NCBI GenBank assembly: GCA_010645155.1
Contig: CM021320.1
Span: 1,676,965 to 1,740,964 of the forward strand
Reading direction: 5' to 3'
Length of the DNA: 64,000 bases
DNA from: Tigriopus japonicus
Lineage: Eukaryota; Arthropoda; Copepoda; Harpacticoida; Harpacticidae
Shown: one piece after another, positions 34,690 through 46,000 of the stretch
Numbering within the stretch: the stretch's first letter is position 1
Layout of the letters: each line of letters opens with the position of its first letter
Program-made: the position numbers and the translations under genes
The notes under the pieces: model-generated
The model's input: only the letters and a program-made list of their open reading frames with translations
What the model was told of the DNA's origin: nothing
The model's database searches: none

Positions 34690-35094
34690 ATGAAGCTCTG
34701 TGCGCTGGCTATCTATCTAGCTAGCTCGCTGGAGGACGCGATTGGAGTTGAGGTCGTAGGAGGAAAATGGATGGAGCTGGCAGGCCTAGGGAAGGGAGTT
34801 GCGACTTCCTCAAGTAAGTCCTCTTCCCTCTGCACGCTCGAGTCTTCCTGGCCTCTCACTGAGTGAGACTCGGAGTTCCTCGCTAACTCGTGGCAGCTTT
34901 TATCTTTTGCAGTGTACGGACAAGTTCGGTGCTCATTTCTCGCTGAGGACCACGAAGGGCGGAGGATAAGGGAACAGCAGCTTGTGCGGGTGCCTATCTG
35001 GCCAACATTGCCAGCATTGCTTGCATGCATTTACCTCTCCGCGACGACTCGATTCCCGATGTGCGACCAAGTAGCCGTTCATTCCAACGAAAAA
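34690..35094 (+). other. Predicted leader exons of the ETS gene with a 99-bp intron
   Basis: A consensus donor (CTCAA|GTAAGT, GT at 34814) and acceptor (TTTTATCTTTTGCAG, AG at 34911-34912) enclose a 99-bp intron with a good branch site (CGCTAAC). The second exon (34913-35094) ends at another consensus donor (GAAAAA|GTAAGT). A frame beginning ATGAAGCTCTGTGCGCTG at 34690 stays open through both exons. Its product is unfamiliar, and an in-frame TAG at 35494-35496 separates the region from the ETS frame, so 5' UTR exons with an upstream ORF are more likely than coding exons. The 5' border is unknown. A plausible next acceptor is CTTGTCCATCCAG at about 35425-35437. Confidence 0.45.
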
Positions 35095-35322
35095 GTAAGT
35101 GAGCGAGTGTGAGTGAGTGAGTGAGTGCCTGTATACAGAGAAGTTGGAGGAAGAACGTAGAACGGCCATCACTCCCTGTGCCATGATAGTCGCTCAGAGA
35201 ACAGTCTATTTGCTGGAGTATGACTAGCTGTGAGCTCCGTGTAAGGCTGCAAGAAATTGAGGTCTTACAATCCGCATTCGATAAGTGAAAAGGAGTGTAG
35301 AAAACCACGTTGGTGGATGGGC

Positions 35323-35367
35323 TGGTTGGTTGGCTGATTGGTTGGTTGGTTGGTTGGTTGGTTGGTA
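35323..35367. repeat. (GGTT)n microsatellite
   Basis: About ten tandem GGTT/GGTT-like units in the predicted intron just upstream of the ETS coding exon. Confidence 0.9.
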
Positions 35368-35559
35368 GGAGGCATTCAAAGTGGTGTTTTCGTTCGGAAA
35401 CCAAACTCACCCAAGAAACTTGATCTTGTCCATCCAGTGTCGGTGCAGTGTGAAGTGTTAATACTGACATCCCTAAATGAGCCATGAGCAGACTAGCCGT
35501 TGATTGTGCTAACTGTCTCATTAACAAAACAAGGAAAAAGTGATTGCTTGTTCAAAACT

Positions 35560-37761
35560 ATGTTCCATTTTCGCAAACGAGCTTTGCAAGATGCGAATCA
35601 ATTCTTCCCAAAGCATGGCGAGGAAGCTTCCCCTGAATCGACGGGGACTTCATCCACCTCAACAGTGGCGGATGATATCCATCAAACCAACCCGTATCCC
35701 CACCAGCAGGGAAATAATGCTCCCGATCCAATCACGGATAACAGCGATCCGGTGGAGGCTTTGGACTTGCGGATCAATCGGGTCAACGAGTCCATCACTT
35801 TGTTTGACGAGAAGAATGTTTTGTCAGATCCCCCGGAATTTCTCCGCTCTGCGGCAGGTCCAGTCCTAACGTCATTACCCCATCGACGAGAAGATCATCG
35901 GACGTCGCCGTACAACTTTGAGCAGAGGCAACGCTTCACTCCACCCATAATCAAGCAGGAGTGGGACGATTCCTCACCTACAGAGCCATGTGGAGCGAGA
36001 GGGAGTGCCATGGCCATGCCAACCCATCGATCTCAGATTTATTCTACGGGTAGCTCGTGGCCTCCTCCCCCTTCCCTCTCCTCTAACACGGGTCATCAAC
36101 ATCGGATGGATCTACCCCAAGACAGTCAGGGAGCTCCATTTAGGCACTATTCACAACAAAGAGTAGACCGCTCTCCACAAGGTTACCTGAACAGTATTCC
36201 TCAGCATGCACAGTTTACTAACCCTAACGATCCAAGATATTGCTCACGTCGGGAAGTGGGGAACTTAGGACCAATTACACCCCCACAATACCTGGCTGAG
36301 CATCTGCAGTCTCCTGATCCACGATTACCTTGTGTTCCATCGCCAGAGGACCCATCACCGGGGATTGGGACAAACTTCCCTAGTCCAGAGTCATCCATAC
36401 AACCTCGTAAAATATCTCTTGCTCAACGGACATCCGCACACAATTTCTCGCCATATTCTCCCCCACAATTGCTCAATAACCCGAGGGAATCGGAAGCTGG
36501 AAAGGGGCATTCAGAACTGAGGAACTTTCGGATCAAGCATGAGCCACGCTCACCTTCAACTCTTCAGACAGAGGAGTTCCAGTCCAGCCCAAATCGGATG
36601 ATTCGCTCTTTTGTTCCTCATTACCAGCGTGGACCACAAACAGAATATCCGGTGCAAAAAATGAGGCTTGAGCGATGGCAGCAACAGAGTCAGGACAATC
36701 AGCGGAGGGCATATCCTTCAAGCTATCCAAATGGGTCTCTTCAACGAGAGAACTCTGAACCATTCCTAATGGAAAAGCGGTCGTCACGGAACGCATTTCT
36801 TAGCATTGTCATGTCAAAACGACAAGCTCAACAAGCACAACAAGCTGCTTTTATTGCCAGGCGATCCCATTCGTCTGCAAGTTTAGGGGGAGCCTCAGTC
36901 TCGAGATCGCACACGTCTGGCTCTACACCACACGATTTTGATTTAGATGGCCGCATTCAGGCCATTGAGCGATCCTCTCAGAACTACAACTACATATCAG
37001 AGTCGGATGTGAAACCCCGGATTCGCAACTTAATCAAGGTGGAGAAGAACCCGTCGCCCTTGTCCCCTCCTAGTCCTGAAGATCGTCCCCATCCAACGTC
37101 CCATCCAGCATCTCCTCCATTCCCCAATCGAAATTTAGAGCCCAGTCATTATCCATTACCCTTTGATGATAGTCGAGAGGACGATGAATCAGATTCAGGG
37201 ACCAACATTTTTCCTCATTCAAAAATTGGCCGTCCCCGGGTGTCGGTTGCCTCCCGTAAATCTCGGTTCGATGACCAGGATCCCTATCCTTCGCCGAGCG
37301 AGCAATCTCCCCAATCTAGTGGTCTTCCCGACCCAAGCATCAAGGGTAAACGGGGTCGACCAAGGAAGCACGCACCCAAAATCCCTCTACCTCCTCTGTA
37401 TGTGTTTATCCGAAATATGCTCCATAATAAGGTCTACAATCCACGGACAATCAGCTGGGTCAATGAGACATCAGGAGTGTTCAAGGTCAATAACACCCAA
37501 GAGTTTGCTAGTACCTGGGGTAAAATGAAGTCCAACCGGAGTGAAGAAATGAATTACGAGAAAATGAGCCGGGCCATGCGTTACCATTACGGTAGTGAGA
37601 AACAGGGAAGAAAAGGTCATCTTGCCATGGTGAAAGAGAAACGACTAGTCTACCGCTTTGGTGAGCTCGCAGTGAATTGGCGGACCTCAGAAGTGGAACT
37701 CAATAATTGTGATCTCCATGACCTCTGTAAGGGCTATCTGTGCTTGTGGTCCAAGGAGTAA
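35560..37761 (+). CDS. ETS-domain transcription factor, ESE/ELF-like, with AT-hooks
   Basis: A single open exon of 733 residues from the ATG at 35560 (a TAG is in frame at 35494-35496) to the TAA at 37759-37761. Residues 1-590 are disordered, rich in P, S, Q and H, with no Pointed domain. An AT-hook core KRGRPRK lies at about 597-603 and a weaker one (IGRPRVS) at about 555. The ETS domain covers about 609-707: PLYVFIRNML, ISWVNETSGVFKV, TWGKMK, MNYEKMSRAMRYHY (recognition helix with both conserved arginines) and KEKRLVYRFGELAVNW. The AT-hook next to the ETS domain and the RLVY-FG---W ending recall ELF3/ESE proteins. It is a nuclear sequence-specific DNA-binding protein by family. Oddities are Tyr for the usual first Trp, about seven extra residues after the recognition helix, and a Cys-containing tail of about 25 residues. 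Subfamily placement is uncertain; E74-like is the main alternative. Confidence 0.9.
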   Translation: MFHFRKRALQDANQFFPKHGEEASPESTGTSSTSTVADDIHQTNPYPHQQGNNAPDPITDNSDPVEALDLRINRVNESITLFDEKNVLSDPPEFLRSAAGPVLTSLPHRREDHRTSPYNFEQRQRFTPPIIKQEWDDSSPTEPCGARGSAMAMPTHRSQIYSTGSSWPPPPSLSSNTGHQHRMDLPQDSQGAPFRHYSQQRVDRSPQGYLNSIPQHAQFTNPNDPRYCSRREVGNLGPITPPQYLAEHLQSPDPRLPCVPSPEDPSPGIGTNFPSPESSIQPRKISLAQRTSAHNFSPYSPPQLLNNPRESEAGKGHSELRNFRIKHEPRSPSTLQTEEFQSSPNRMIRSFVPHYQRGPQTEYPVQKMRLERWQQQSQDNQRRAYPSSYPNGSLQRENSEPFLMEKRSSRNAFLSIVMSKRQAQQAQQAAFIARRSHSSASLGGASVSRSHTSGSTPHDFDLDGRIQAIERSSQNYNYISESDVKPRIRNLIKVEKNPSPLSPPSPEDRPHPTSHPASPPFPNRNLEPSHYPLPFDDSREDDESDSGTNIFPHSKIGRPRVSVASRKSRFDDQDPYPSPSEQSPQSSGLPDPSIKGKRGRPRKHAPKIPLPPLYVFIRNMLHNKVYNPRTISWVNETSGVFKVNNTQEFASTWGKMKSNRSEEMNYEKMSRAMRYHYGSEKQGRKGHLAMVKEKRLVYRFGELAVNWRTSEVELNNCDLHDLCKGYLCLWSKE

Positions 37762-37821
37762 GAAAAGAGACCAATACCAATGATCGTCTTCATCATCGAT
37801 CACTCATCTCTCTTTCAAAAG

Positions 37822-37857
37822 GGAACACATTCGACGATGGAACACGTTCGACGAAGG
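37822..37857 (+). repeat. 18-bp tandem repeat in the ETS 3' UTR
   Basis: GAACACATTCGACGATG is followed by GAACACGTTCGACGAAG, two near-identical units about 60 bases after the stop codon. No function can be assigned. Confidence 0.7.
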
Positions 37858-40800
37858 CCTGAATGTGTTGCTGTGCAATGCATGTTCGTTCTCTGAAGCT
37901 ATGTGAAATTGCTCCGAGGCCGGCCAAGTGGAAATGTGATGGATTAAGAAAAAGCCACCAAAAAATGAAATGTCAGAGAATGACTGTCTCAAGACGATTT
38001 CCATCTCACCTGGCATTTCCAAGCAAGTTCGGCTCTCCACAGATAACTAACTCAATCCCAAGCCTGACCTGAATTGAAAACTAGTTTGGCAACTTTTTAA
38101 ACCATCCTCGTAGCTTGCTCTCATTAAGCTCTTGATGTAAGCCGTACCCATTCCAACCTACATCAATACAATTTTTCTTCACCCCTCACACCCAAAAACC
38201 ACATGTAGTCGCCCATACCCAATCCCTTCTATTTCTATAACGACTCCCAACGTCGGGATTGTGTGACCTCTTGGTCCTTTCCATTTCTCGATTTCATATC
38301 AATGCAATTCACTCAAGGCATTGAACATAACAGCAGAAATACCTCAAACATTAATGGACAATTTACTAGAATAATTATTTCTTTAATCTATTAGCAACAA
38401 TCCACGAGAACTGGTATTTTAAGACTTGATCCCCTCGATTAGAACAATCCGAAGTCTGGCTCTTTATTGTAGTACAACGAAAGTTACAACCGCACTATCT
38501 CTTGACATCCCAATGACGATAGAAACTCTCACTATTTTTGTTTTCAATCCCCTCCGTTCCCTTTTGTCTCTCCTTCTTGTGTCTGTGAACATGACCAATG
38601 TTCCCAGATTTGAATTCCTTGTCCCCATGGTTTGATCTTGAATCCTCCAGACCTGTTTGTGATGTTCCATCTGTGTTGATGCTCTCTTTTGGCGGTGTGT
38701 TGAGCCATTCAAGTGTGCAATGGTGAGCACGGAACAGCAGGAAAGCTGCTTTGTTAAATGAATTTATGCCGTTCTATGAAAATTGGTTATAATCCTGATG
38801 AGGAAGAAAACACGCTGTGATCAAAAAACGCAAGTACCAACGGAGCTAACGACCGACCAATCGGCGGTTGCGAGCATAACCCTCGGCTATATACTATCTA
38901 TGATTCCCAAATCCAGAGTTTGAAAAAGTCCAAAGAAGAACTCTTTGTATTTTGTGAAGCAAATATGTTTTGTTTAGATTGATAATATCTTTAGTGACAT
39001 GATTGATTTCGTTTCAGTTCACATTTTTTTGTGTCTCATAATCAAAAACATCAAAATATACGGTTATACAAATTATAGATATCTACTTTTTTGTCTTTGC
39101 CTTCAAAATTTTGTTCCAATGTATCTAGTTTCCGGAATTTCACAAATCGGCGCTCGCAGGGTATCATCTGCCTTTTAAGCTATTCCGTTCGTCGTGATCA
39201 TTGAAATCTTGGCCCAAAGAGCCATCATGTAAGCTTTACCTAAAGGTCGTAATGGAATGCATTTGTCTGTGGACAGTCTACGAACAGAGTGATGTTTGTC
39301 CTTGAAAATATTTTGGCGAGAGCGCCATCTTAGGCCAGAAGAACGTTTAGTGAATGTTCGATGGTTTTCCTGACTCCATTTGTCGACGAAGTCCATCCTC
39401 AAGCTTATATTATCATTCTTCTGCCCATCTGATCACTTCCATTGACTTCAAAGACTATTAATTAAGCACATTCTCAAATCTAGGGTTTCTCCTATCGATT
39501 TTAGTGGTTTCAAACCACTGACGGCGGCAGTACATAAGTGGCTACGTAAGCAGAAAGTCTCGTCCAGCATGACACCAAACAACTTGTCTTTCAAAGATTA
39601 CCTTGAGCTTCGCACCAAAGAATCAGGGGTCCAAGATCGTGGGTGCAACTTACATAAGCAAAATACGATTCCAGAAACTATAAAATGTTCATTTAACCTC
39701 AACAATTGCATTGGCAATCCCTTATCTACTATTTTCCATACAAAGTACATGTTTTGAGCGAAGAATGCGCTCTTGAGGAAGGCAGTCCCGTCCGTCGTCT
39801 TGCTTTGTCATCCCGAAAGAAAAAGCCTGCTTGATGGGCCAGCTGTGAGCCGAGAACAGTACATGCAGCCATTCAGCTCAGGGCATTCAGAAGAATGTAG
39901 AATCAGCAATTTCCTACGGAGAATGTTAAGGTAGGTAAGGTGCGTGGCATCCAACTTCAAGCGACTGGTTTTCTTCTTGTGGTCTCATTTCCAACCTATT
40001 TGAGACAAGAGTTGGTTGGACTGGAGTTTTAGGCTGGACCAGTGCGAAACAACCTCAATACTGTTGGATACTTTCATCCAAGTATCTGGCGGATGGGTCA
40101 GAGGATCAGGTTTTGGCATCGGCAATGTGACTGTAGGTAATATTGGTTGATATTTCCGTGGACTAAGAAATTTAACACATACGTCTTGACCCTATGATTC
40201 AACAAAATAGAGCCTATGTTGACTGGAAATCTTAACTTCGATTAATTGCAGTTTAGAGCAAAACGAGCTGGTGGTAAAGTGAATAAGTCACGAAAATTTC
40301 AGCTTATATTAGTACATGAAACTGAGTGATTACCCATACTCATATGACCGGTTTTGCCTTACTTGTTTTCTGAATTTCAAACTTGTTTACCGACATGATA
40401 ACTATTAGCAAACTTTAAGACCCATTTGCCTTGAGCTCAGAGAGAGAGCAATACATTAAGGATAATGGCGCATATCATGGCAAAACCAGTTTGTTATAAT
40501 TTGCGTTCGAACCACTCTAAATCTACCGAAGCATTCGAAGCATCTAGGACACTTACAAACGCATGATTTTAAAACAAAGAACTCTAAGATCTTCGGCCAA
40601 GCAACTTGTCTTGGGTTGTGTGTGGTTTTAGAAACAAAGTTGGTTGCCTTAGTGCCGACAAAAAGTTGTAAGGAACACAACGAGTTTTCTTTTTCTATGC
40701 AGGGAACTCTATTAAGCCCATCGCCACGTGACAAAATTACTCGGTCGATACTGAGATAAGGTTCATGTCCTGAGCTACCGGTCCCTGTGCAAACCCAGTT

Positions 40801-43051
40801 TTGATTTCTCTTTGGCCGACCTAGATTCAGGTCGTTGGTTTGTTCTTTCAACCATATTCAAAACGGCTTAGACTCTCTGAACGCTTTTTCTAGCCACCTA
40901 TGGTATTCAAAAGCCTTACTAAAATAGAAGCTTTGAAATTAAAGCCTTCGAATCTTGCGACAAATAACCTCAGAAAAGAGCCCAATAGATTCGCCGAGGG
41001 GTTAGAAAGTAGTTTGTTTCATGATGCTCTTGATTTGCAGTTGAAACTCATAGCTTTAGTATCAAGCGGAGTTGATTTGCATTTCACCGAAGCCTGTTTC
41101 TAATCTCAAACATTTTTGTTATTTAGTTTCTTTACTTAAAGGAAAGGATTCAACACTGCCGATTCATTTATTTTGGATGCGAATAAATGACCACATTTCA
41201 ACAATCAATACAACATTAATTTTGTCAAACATTTAAAAATTCAAAGGTTTGCACTCTTGTTCAATTAAAAACGGAAAAATAGCATAAAAATGCAACAATG
41301 GATTTTCCCCTAATCAACCTTGTATCCTGAGGAACGAAAAACCGGTCTTACAGTGTGAAATACTTCGAAAGTCAAATGTGATGATTAGATTTTTATGCAA
41401 ATCATTTTTCATACCATTAAATTAAATATGAATATGAATAATCGTAGTGGAAGAAGCAAGGAATCTTCGAATTTTGGGCTCCTTGCCCCAACCAAATTAT
41501 TCGCAGGTTTGCGTAGCGTCTTCAATGTTTGTTTGAAACCACAAAAGTACTTTTCACAATCAACGGACTCTTCGACCATAAATCCATTGAGAAAAAAAAA
41601 ACATGCTGACGGTTTTAGGAGAAGTACATTCTACCAAGGGGGAAAAACGTAATGATTGTTGCCCAGGAGTCAGAATCATCAGTCTGTGGTCTGTAAAGTG
41701 GTTTGAAAAACAATCAGACTTTCCTCAATGGTTCAACTTTTGCATGTGAGAGCCATCTTTTGTTTCGTTCACTTGACGTGGCTAGAACTTTATTCATTCA
41801 TTTAACACTGTCTGAATGACGAATTGATCGTTCCATACATAAATTTACATCATGCCTGATAATTTAGTAGACCAGCTTTTGAGCTCCCTTTGGCAAAGGT
41901 GGGAATAGGTCACAATTTTTAGGTCAGGGACCACCCAATGTGGACTGTCGTATGCAAAGGATCTCAAACAAAGTAGGGAGAAAGTCGAGATTTTTGTATC
42001 GTCATCTTCCACAAGGTCTTTTGAAGTCTTTACAGAAACTCTGGGGCCTTATTATACCTCACTGTACAAGAAATATTAATCAACATTTTGCTTTGAGAAT
42101 ACTCGAAGAAACTTTCGAAAACTAAATCCAGTAAGAGATCCCAATGTTTTTTCCTTCTTTTTGTCGATGAGACAAAATTGGAGGGGCGTACTCCAAATAG
42201 GACAGTGCACTTTATTTATACCTTAAAAGACGATGCGATTAAAAGAACGGAGACTTTTCAGAAAACAATTCTGGAATATATTTCTTCTCCAGGGTTAAGG
42301 TATACTAGGAGATCCATTGTCAAATCCAAACCTTGAAGCGTTCAGGCAAGGTAGATTCTCTAGCACTCTCATTAACTATTATGCCAAGGATCGCAAAGCA
42401 CAGGTGAGCCTCGAGATATTATTGAAAGCCTTCGGACATTTTGGTGGGCTTCCGTTTGGTGGGCTCTAAGAAAAGTACATAAGAAGAGGACCTCAAAAGA
42501 ATTGAAGAAGGTGTTTTTTGCGAGGCACGAATTGGGGAAGAACCTCTCTTGATGAGCCTTGGCAACAACCGCCAAGCTTCTTTATCATGACAATCTATTG
42601 TTTTTACTGCTTGAATCTTCCCAGACGTGAATGATCAAAGAATAACGGTATTTCCACAATTTGCGAATTGGTTCTGTTCGTGCGTCCATTTGCGCATGTG
42701 TGCCTATGGCGTTTGTTTGATGACGGATTTTATTTGCTACATATGAAGCGACTGGCGTTTTGGCCGATATTTTCGCACACATTGAAGCAACTCCTTGAAT
42801 GCGTTGTATGAACGCGCCAAAGAACATCAAACTTGGACACCAAACTTGGACACACCGTCGTTCTGGAACTAAAGTTATTGAAAAAGCAATTGAATTAATC
42901 CAAGTTGCTTAACGCCAACTATTTTAGAAACCAGAATTTAGTGTCATGACAAATTAACATTGGATGATGATCCAAAGGAATAGACAACATATGCAAATCA
43001 CTTGCTGCCAATATTTGAAGACTTGGGAGATATCGAAATCATATCTAGATG
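37858..43051. other. ETS 3' flank and intergenic sequence, nothing recognised
   Basis: No clear AATAAA close to the ETS stop, so its 3' end is not placed. The remaining sequence has no supported gene. The 131-codon minus-strand frame at 40456-40851 and shorter frames at 42372-42830 show no recognisable domain. Confidence 0.3.
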
Positions 43052-43082
43052 ATTATGATGTCGATTATATCGACATCATAAT
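43052..43082. repeat. Perfect 31-nt palindrome (14-bp stem, 3-nt loop)
   Basis: ATTATGATGTCGAT, TAT, ATCGACATCATAAT: a perfect hairpin in either strand. It stands alone, with no flanking repeat or gene. Confidence 0.9.
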
Positions 43083-46000
43083 TTAAAGTTAATTGTAAAA
43101 TTAACCAATTAAGGTTTTTCTTACTTGACACCTTCAAAGGATATTTATTTACCCACAAATATATCGGCTATTTCCTTCTTTATTTTCATGGAATTTTTAC
43201 ATTCCAAGTTTGAAACCAAAGTTAATGTTATAACAAATACTTCTCGTCAAATTAAAGGACGCAAGGTCTCCTCCGACCATCTTTCCACAATTGGATTGGT
43301 AAATTATGAGCCTCATTTTTATTGAGAAGGATACAAAATGTTGTATTAAGCATGACAGCCTTTTTAAGAAAATGACACAAAACTGATAAATAGAAACCTT
43401 TTTGTAAACATGTGTAATGATAACAAAGGAGCAACTAACAAGCAAATGGTAACAGCAGATACACAATAAAAAAAAAATTTGTCCCTAACATTTTTGATTC
43501 CTTTGATTTAGCTACTACTTCTCGGACGATCTACAGCTCTATAAAGACAGAACTGTCAATTGGGTAAGGTCAGTGCAAATTTGCTTGGAGCTATCAGGCA
43601 GTAAGGGGGCCATGTGACTTGATTAATAATCACTTGTTCAAGCAAAGCAGTTGAATGAGCAATTTCGCAACTGACTCCCTGAAATCGCAAATTCCAGTTT
43701 TGAATCACGGAACTAAATGTGGCCAACGTCAAATCTCATCGCGCACACACACGCTTAAAGAACTGTACGACGAAACAAGATTTTGGAACGGATAAGATCA
43801 AGATCTTGGACGGTTGGTTAAAGTAACAATTTTGTCAAAATGCTTTAGCTTGCGATTCGAATTCTTATGTTTTAAGTATCATCAAGGTAACCAACCGCTC
43901 CTCATTTTTATTTCTAGTTTTTTTTTTTTGCGAAATATTTTTAAAGGAAATTTTGTTTCGGACAAAATGGGGATCAAGTGGAAAAATAGCTGATCCTATG
44001 TCAAGAACGTTTAATACATATCGTTTTCAAAAATGAGCATTGGAAGCCTTTTTTTAAACTTAAAAAACAAAATATGAGGAGATGGTCAAGTCCAATGATT
44101 CATGGATTTGGACAGAGGAAAAGGTCTTTTTGGTTTCAGAAGATGATAGTGATCATGAATTCGCCGATATCCCACAAATATCCTAAATTTATCTCTTTTC
44201 AGGCAGAATTGATAAACAAGTTGGACGAAAGACCAGAACTGTGATCTGGGCTCATGTTTCAAATTAACATTGATATTCAACATTATAAAAATAAATCTGC
44301 ACTGCGTTTCTCGACATTGTCTTTTGAGTGGCTTAATTGTGAATTCAACCAACTGAAACTTAATGCTTTTACACTTGAGTATCAAAGTAACATGAATCAA
44401 TAAAGAAGGAGTCGAGTGGGTTGTTTATTTCCTCCATTGTTAGTAACAACCTGAAAGCTATTTTCTCAAAAAAGCGACACTCCAGAGAAGACAGGACAGA
44501 AAAGCAGTAAGTCTTAATTAATGTCTTTTTAATCAAGTCCGCAAAACCAGAAAAAAGAATCATTTTTGACAAGATTGGCTCGAAGTGATCAATTCTAGAT
44601 CTTGTTTTTGTCCATCTAGCGTGGCGACTTGTTGTACCTTAAATCCGATACTTCGTGTTCAGTTTGGCAGGCATCCAATGAATCGAAATGTTTGGGTTTG
44701 TTTTTCACAAACTCTGCGACTTGGAGACAAATATATTTTTCCTCCGAGGGCCATGCTTTCAAAAAAATCCAAACTAGAAGATCTTTATGAGGAAAGAAAG
44801 CTCGAGATTAAATGATTGACGAATAGCTAACAAACTGATGAAAGAACGAATCTCGTGCCTTGAATATCTAGTTCAGTTTCATGTTGGCCTAGCTCATTCA
44901 ACACAAGTGTGACCCTACACTACTTCATTGTACTTTGAACTCAAGACGCCAAAACGAATGCATTTTCGCAAAAACTTGTCTGAGCAAAGTTTCAGTTCCA
45001 TCTTGTTCAAGACTAAGCGTGTGAAATGAGTTAGTTTTTTTCCTGCTCTTACTGACATAAGAACTGTAATAAGAATTGAAAGAGCCGGCCGACCGCATTG
45101 AGTGAGAGTCAAGGAGGGTCTGTTTTCAACTTGCACTGAAAAACACTCTCACGTTGGAAAACTTTTGAGAGTGAGAGAGCATCAACTTTGCTTCAAGAAC
45201 AACAGGGACAGGAATTTTAGACGAATGACTTTTCATCTTTTGCGTAGACAATTTTTTTTTGTTCTTTTAATCTTAACTCTAAACTCTAGTCGTCTTTTGT
45301 TCATTGAATAAGCCCGTTTCCACAAACTTTGGCGCGTTTTTAACTTCTTTGATGTTTTTCTAGGGGACAAATTTGGATAACCCAGAGATAAAACTGTTTC
45401 GGATACCTCCAACCATCGCACATTCTGTTGGTGAAGACGAAAGTGCAACCATTTTCCATTTTTGAACATTTTTGCACTTTATTGCTAATCACACCGTATG
45501 GAGAAAAAAAATATTTTTGCAATTCCAGTCCTAAAGCATAAAGACCGGGCTCGTAACAAAAACAATGATAAAAGGATGAATAATGAAATAACTTTTCAAC
45601 GTAGTTGCCATAAAATGTTCCTATTTTTGTCCAATGAAGATTTCCGTTTATCACTTATCAACAGTTTGTTACAACCTTTATTAATTTTAGTTGTATTTTA
45701 GAGTAGTTAACTTTTTGTTGTAAAGCTTAATTCCGGTATTATTCGCCATTTCCGATGAATTTACTGATCCCGTTCGTCTAAAATTCCTATCTCTAATGAA
45801 ATGGTCAAGCATCCGGTTGCGAATTGACCAATGAGGAGAGTTTGCAAACCAATTCATGGAACTAACCGAGCAGAACATTCTTTATTGGGTGGCATATTAA
45901 AGCAAATAGTAGTTTTTTAGTTTACAAAGTTGAAGTCAGATTAATGATTCTCGAGTATACACTCAGGTCCAGTTGCTGCATTTCAAACACAACTGATGAG

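Noticed and set aside
35500..35559. ETS protein starting at 35500
   Set aside because: That start is a TTG; the first ATG in frame is at 35560, just downstream of an in-frame TAG.
40456..40851. 131-codon minus-strand ORF
   Set aside because: No ATG start, no domain recognised and no neighbouring exon signals.
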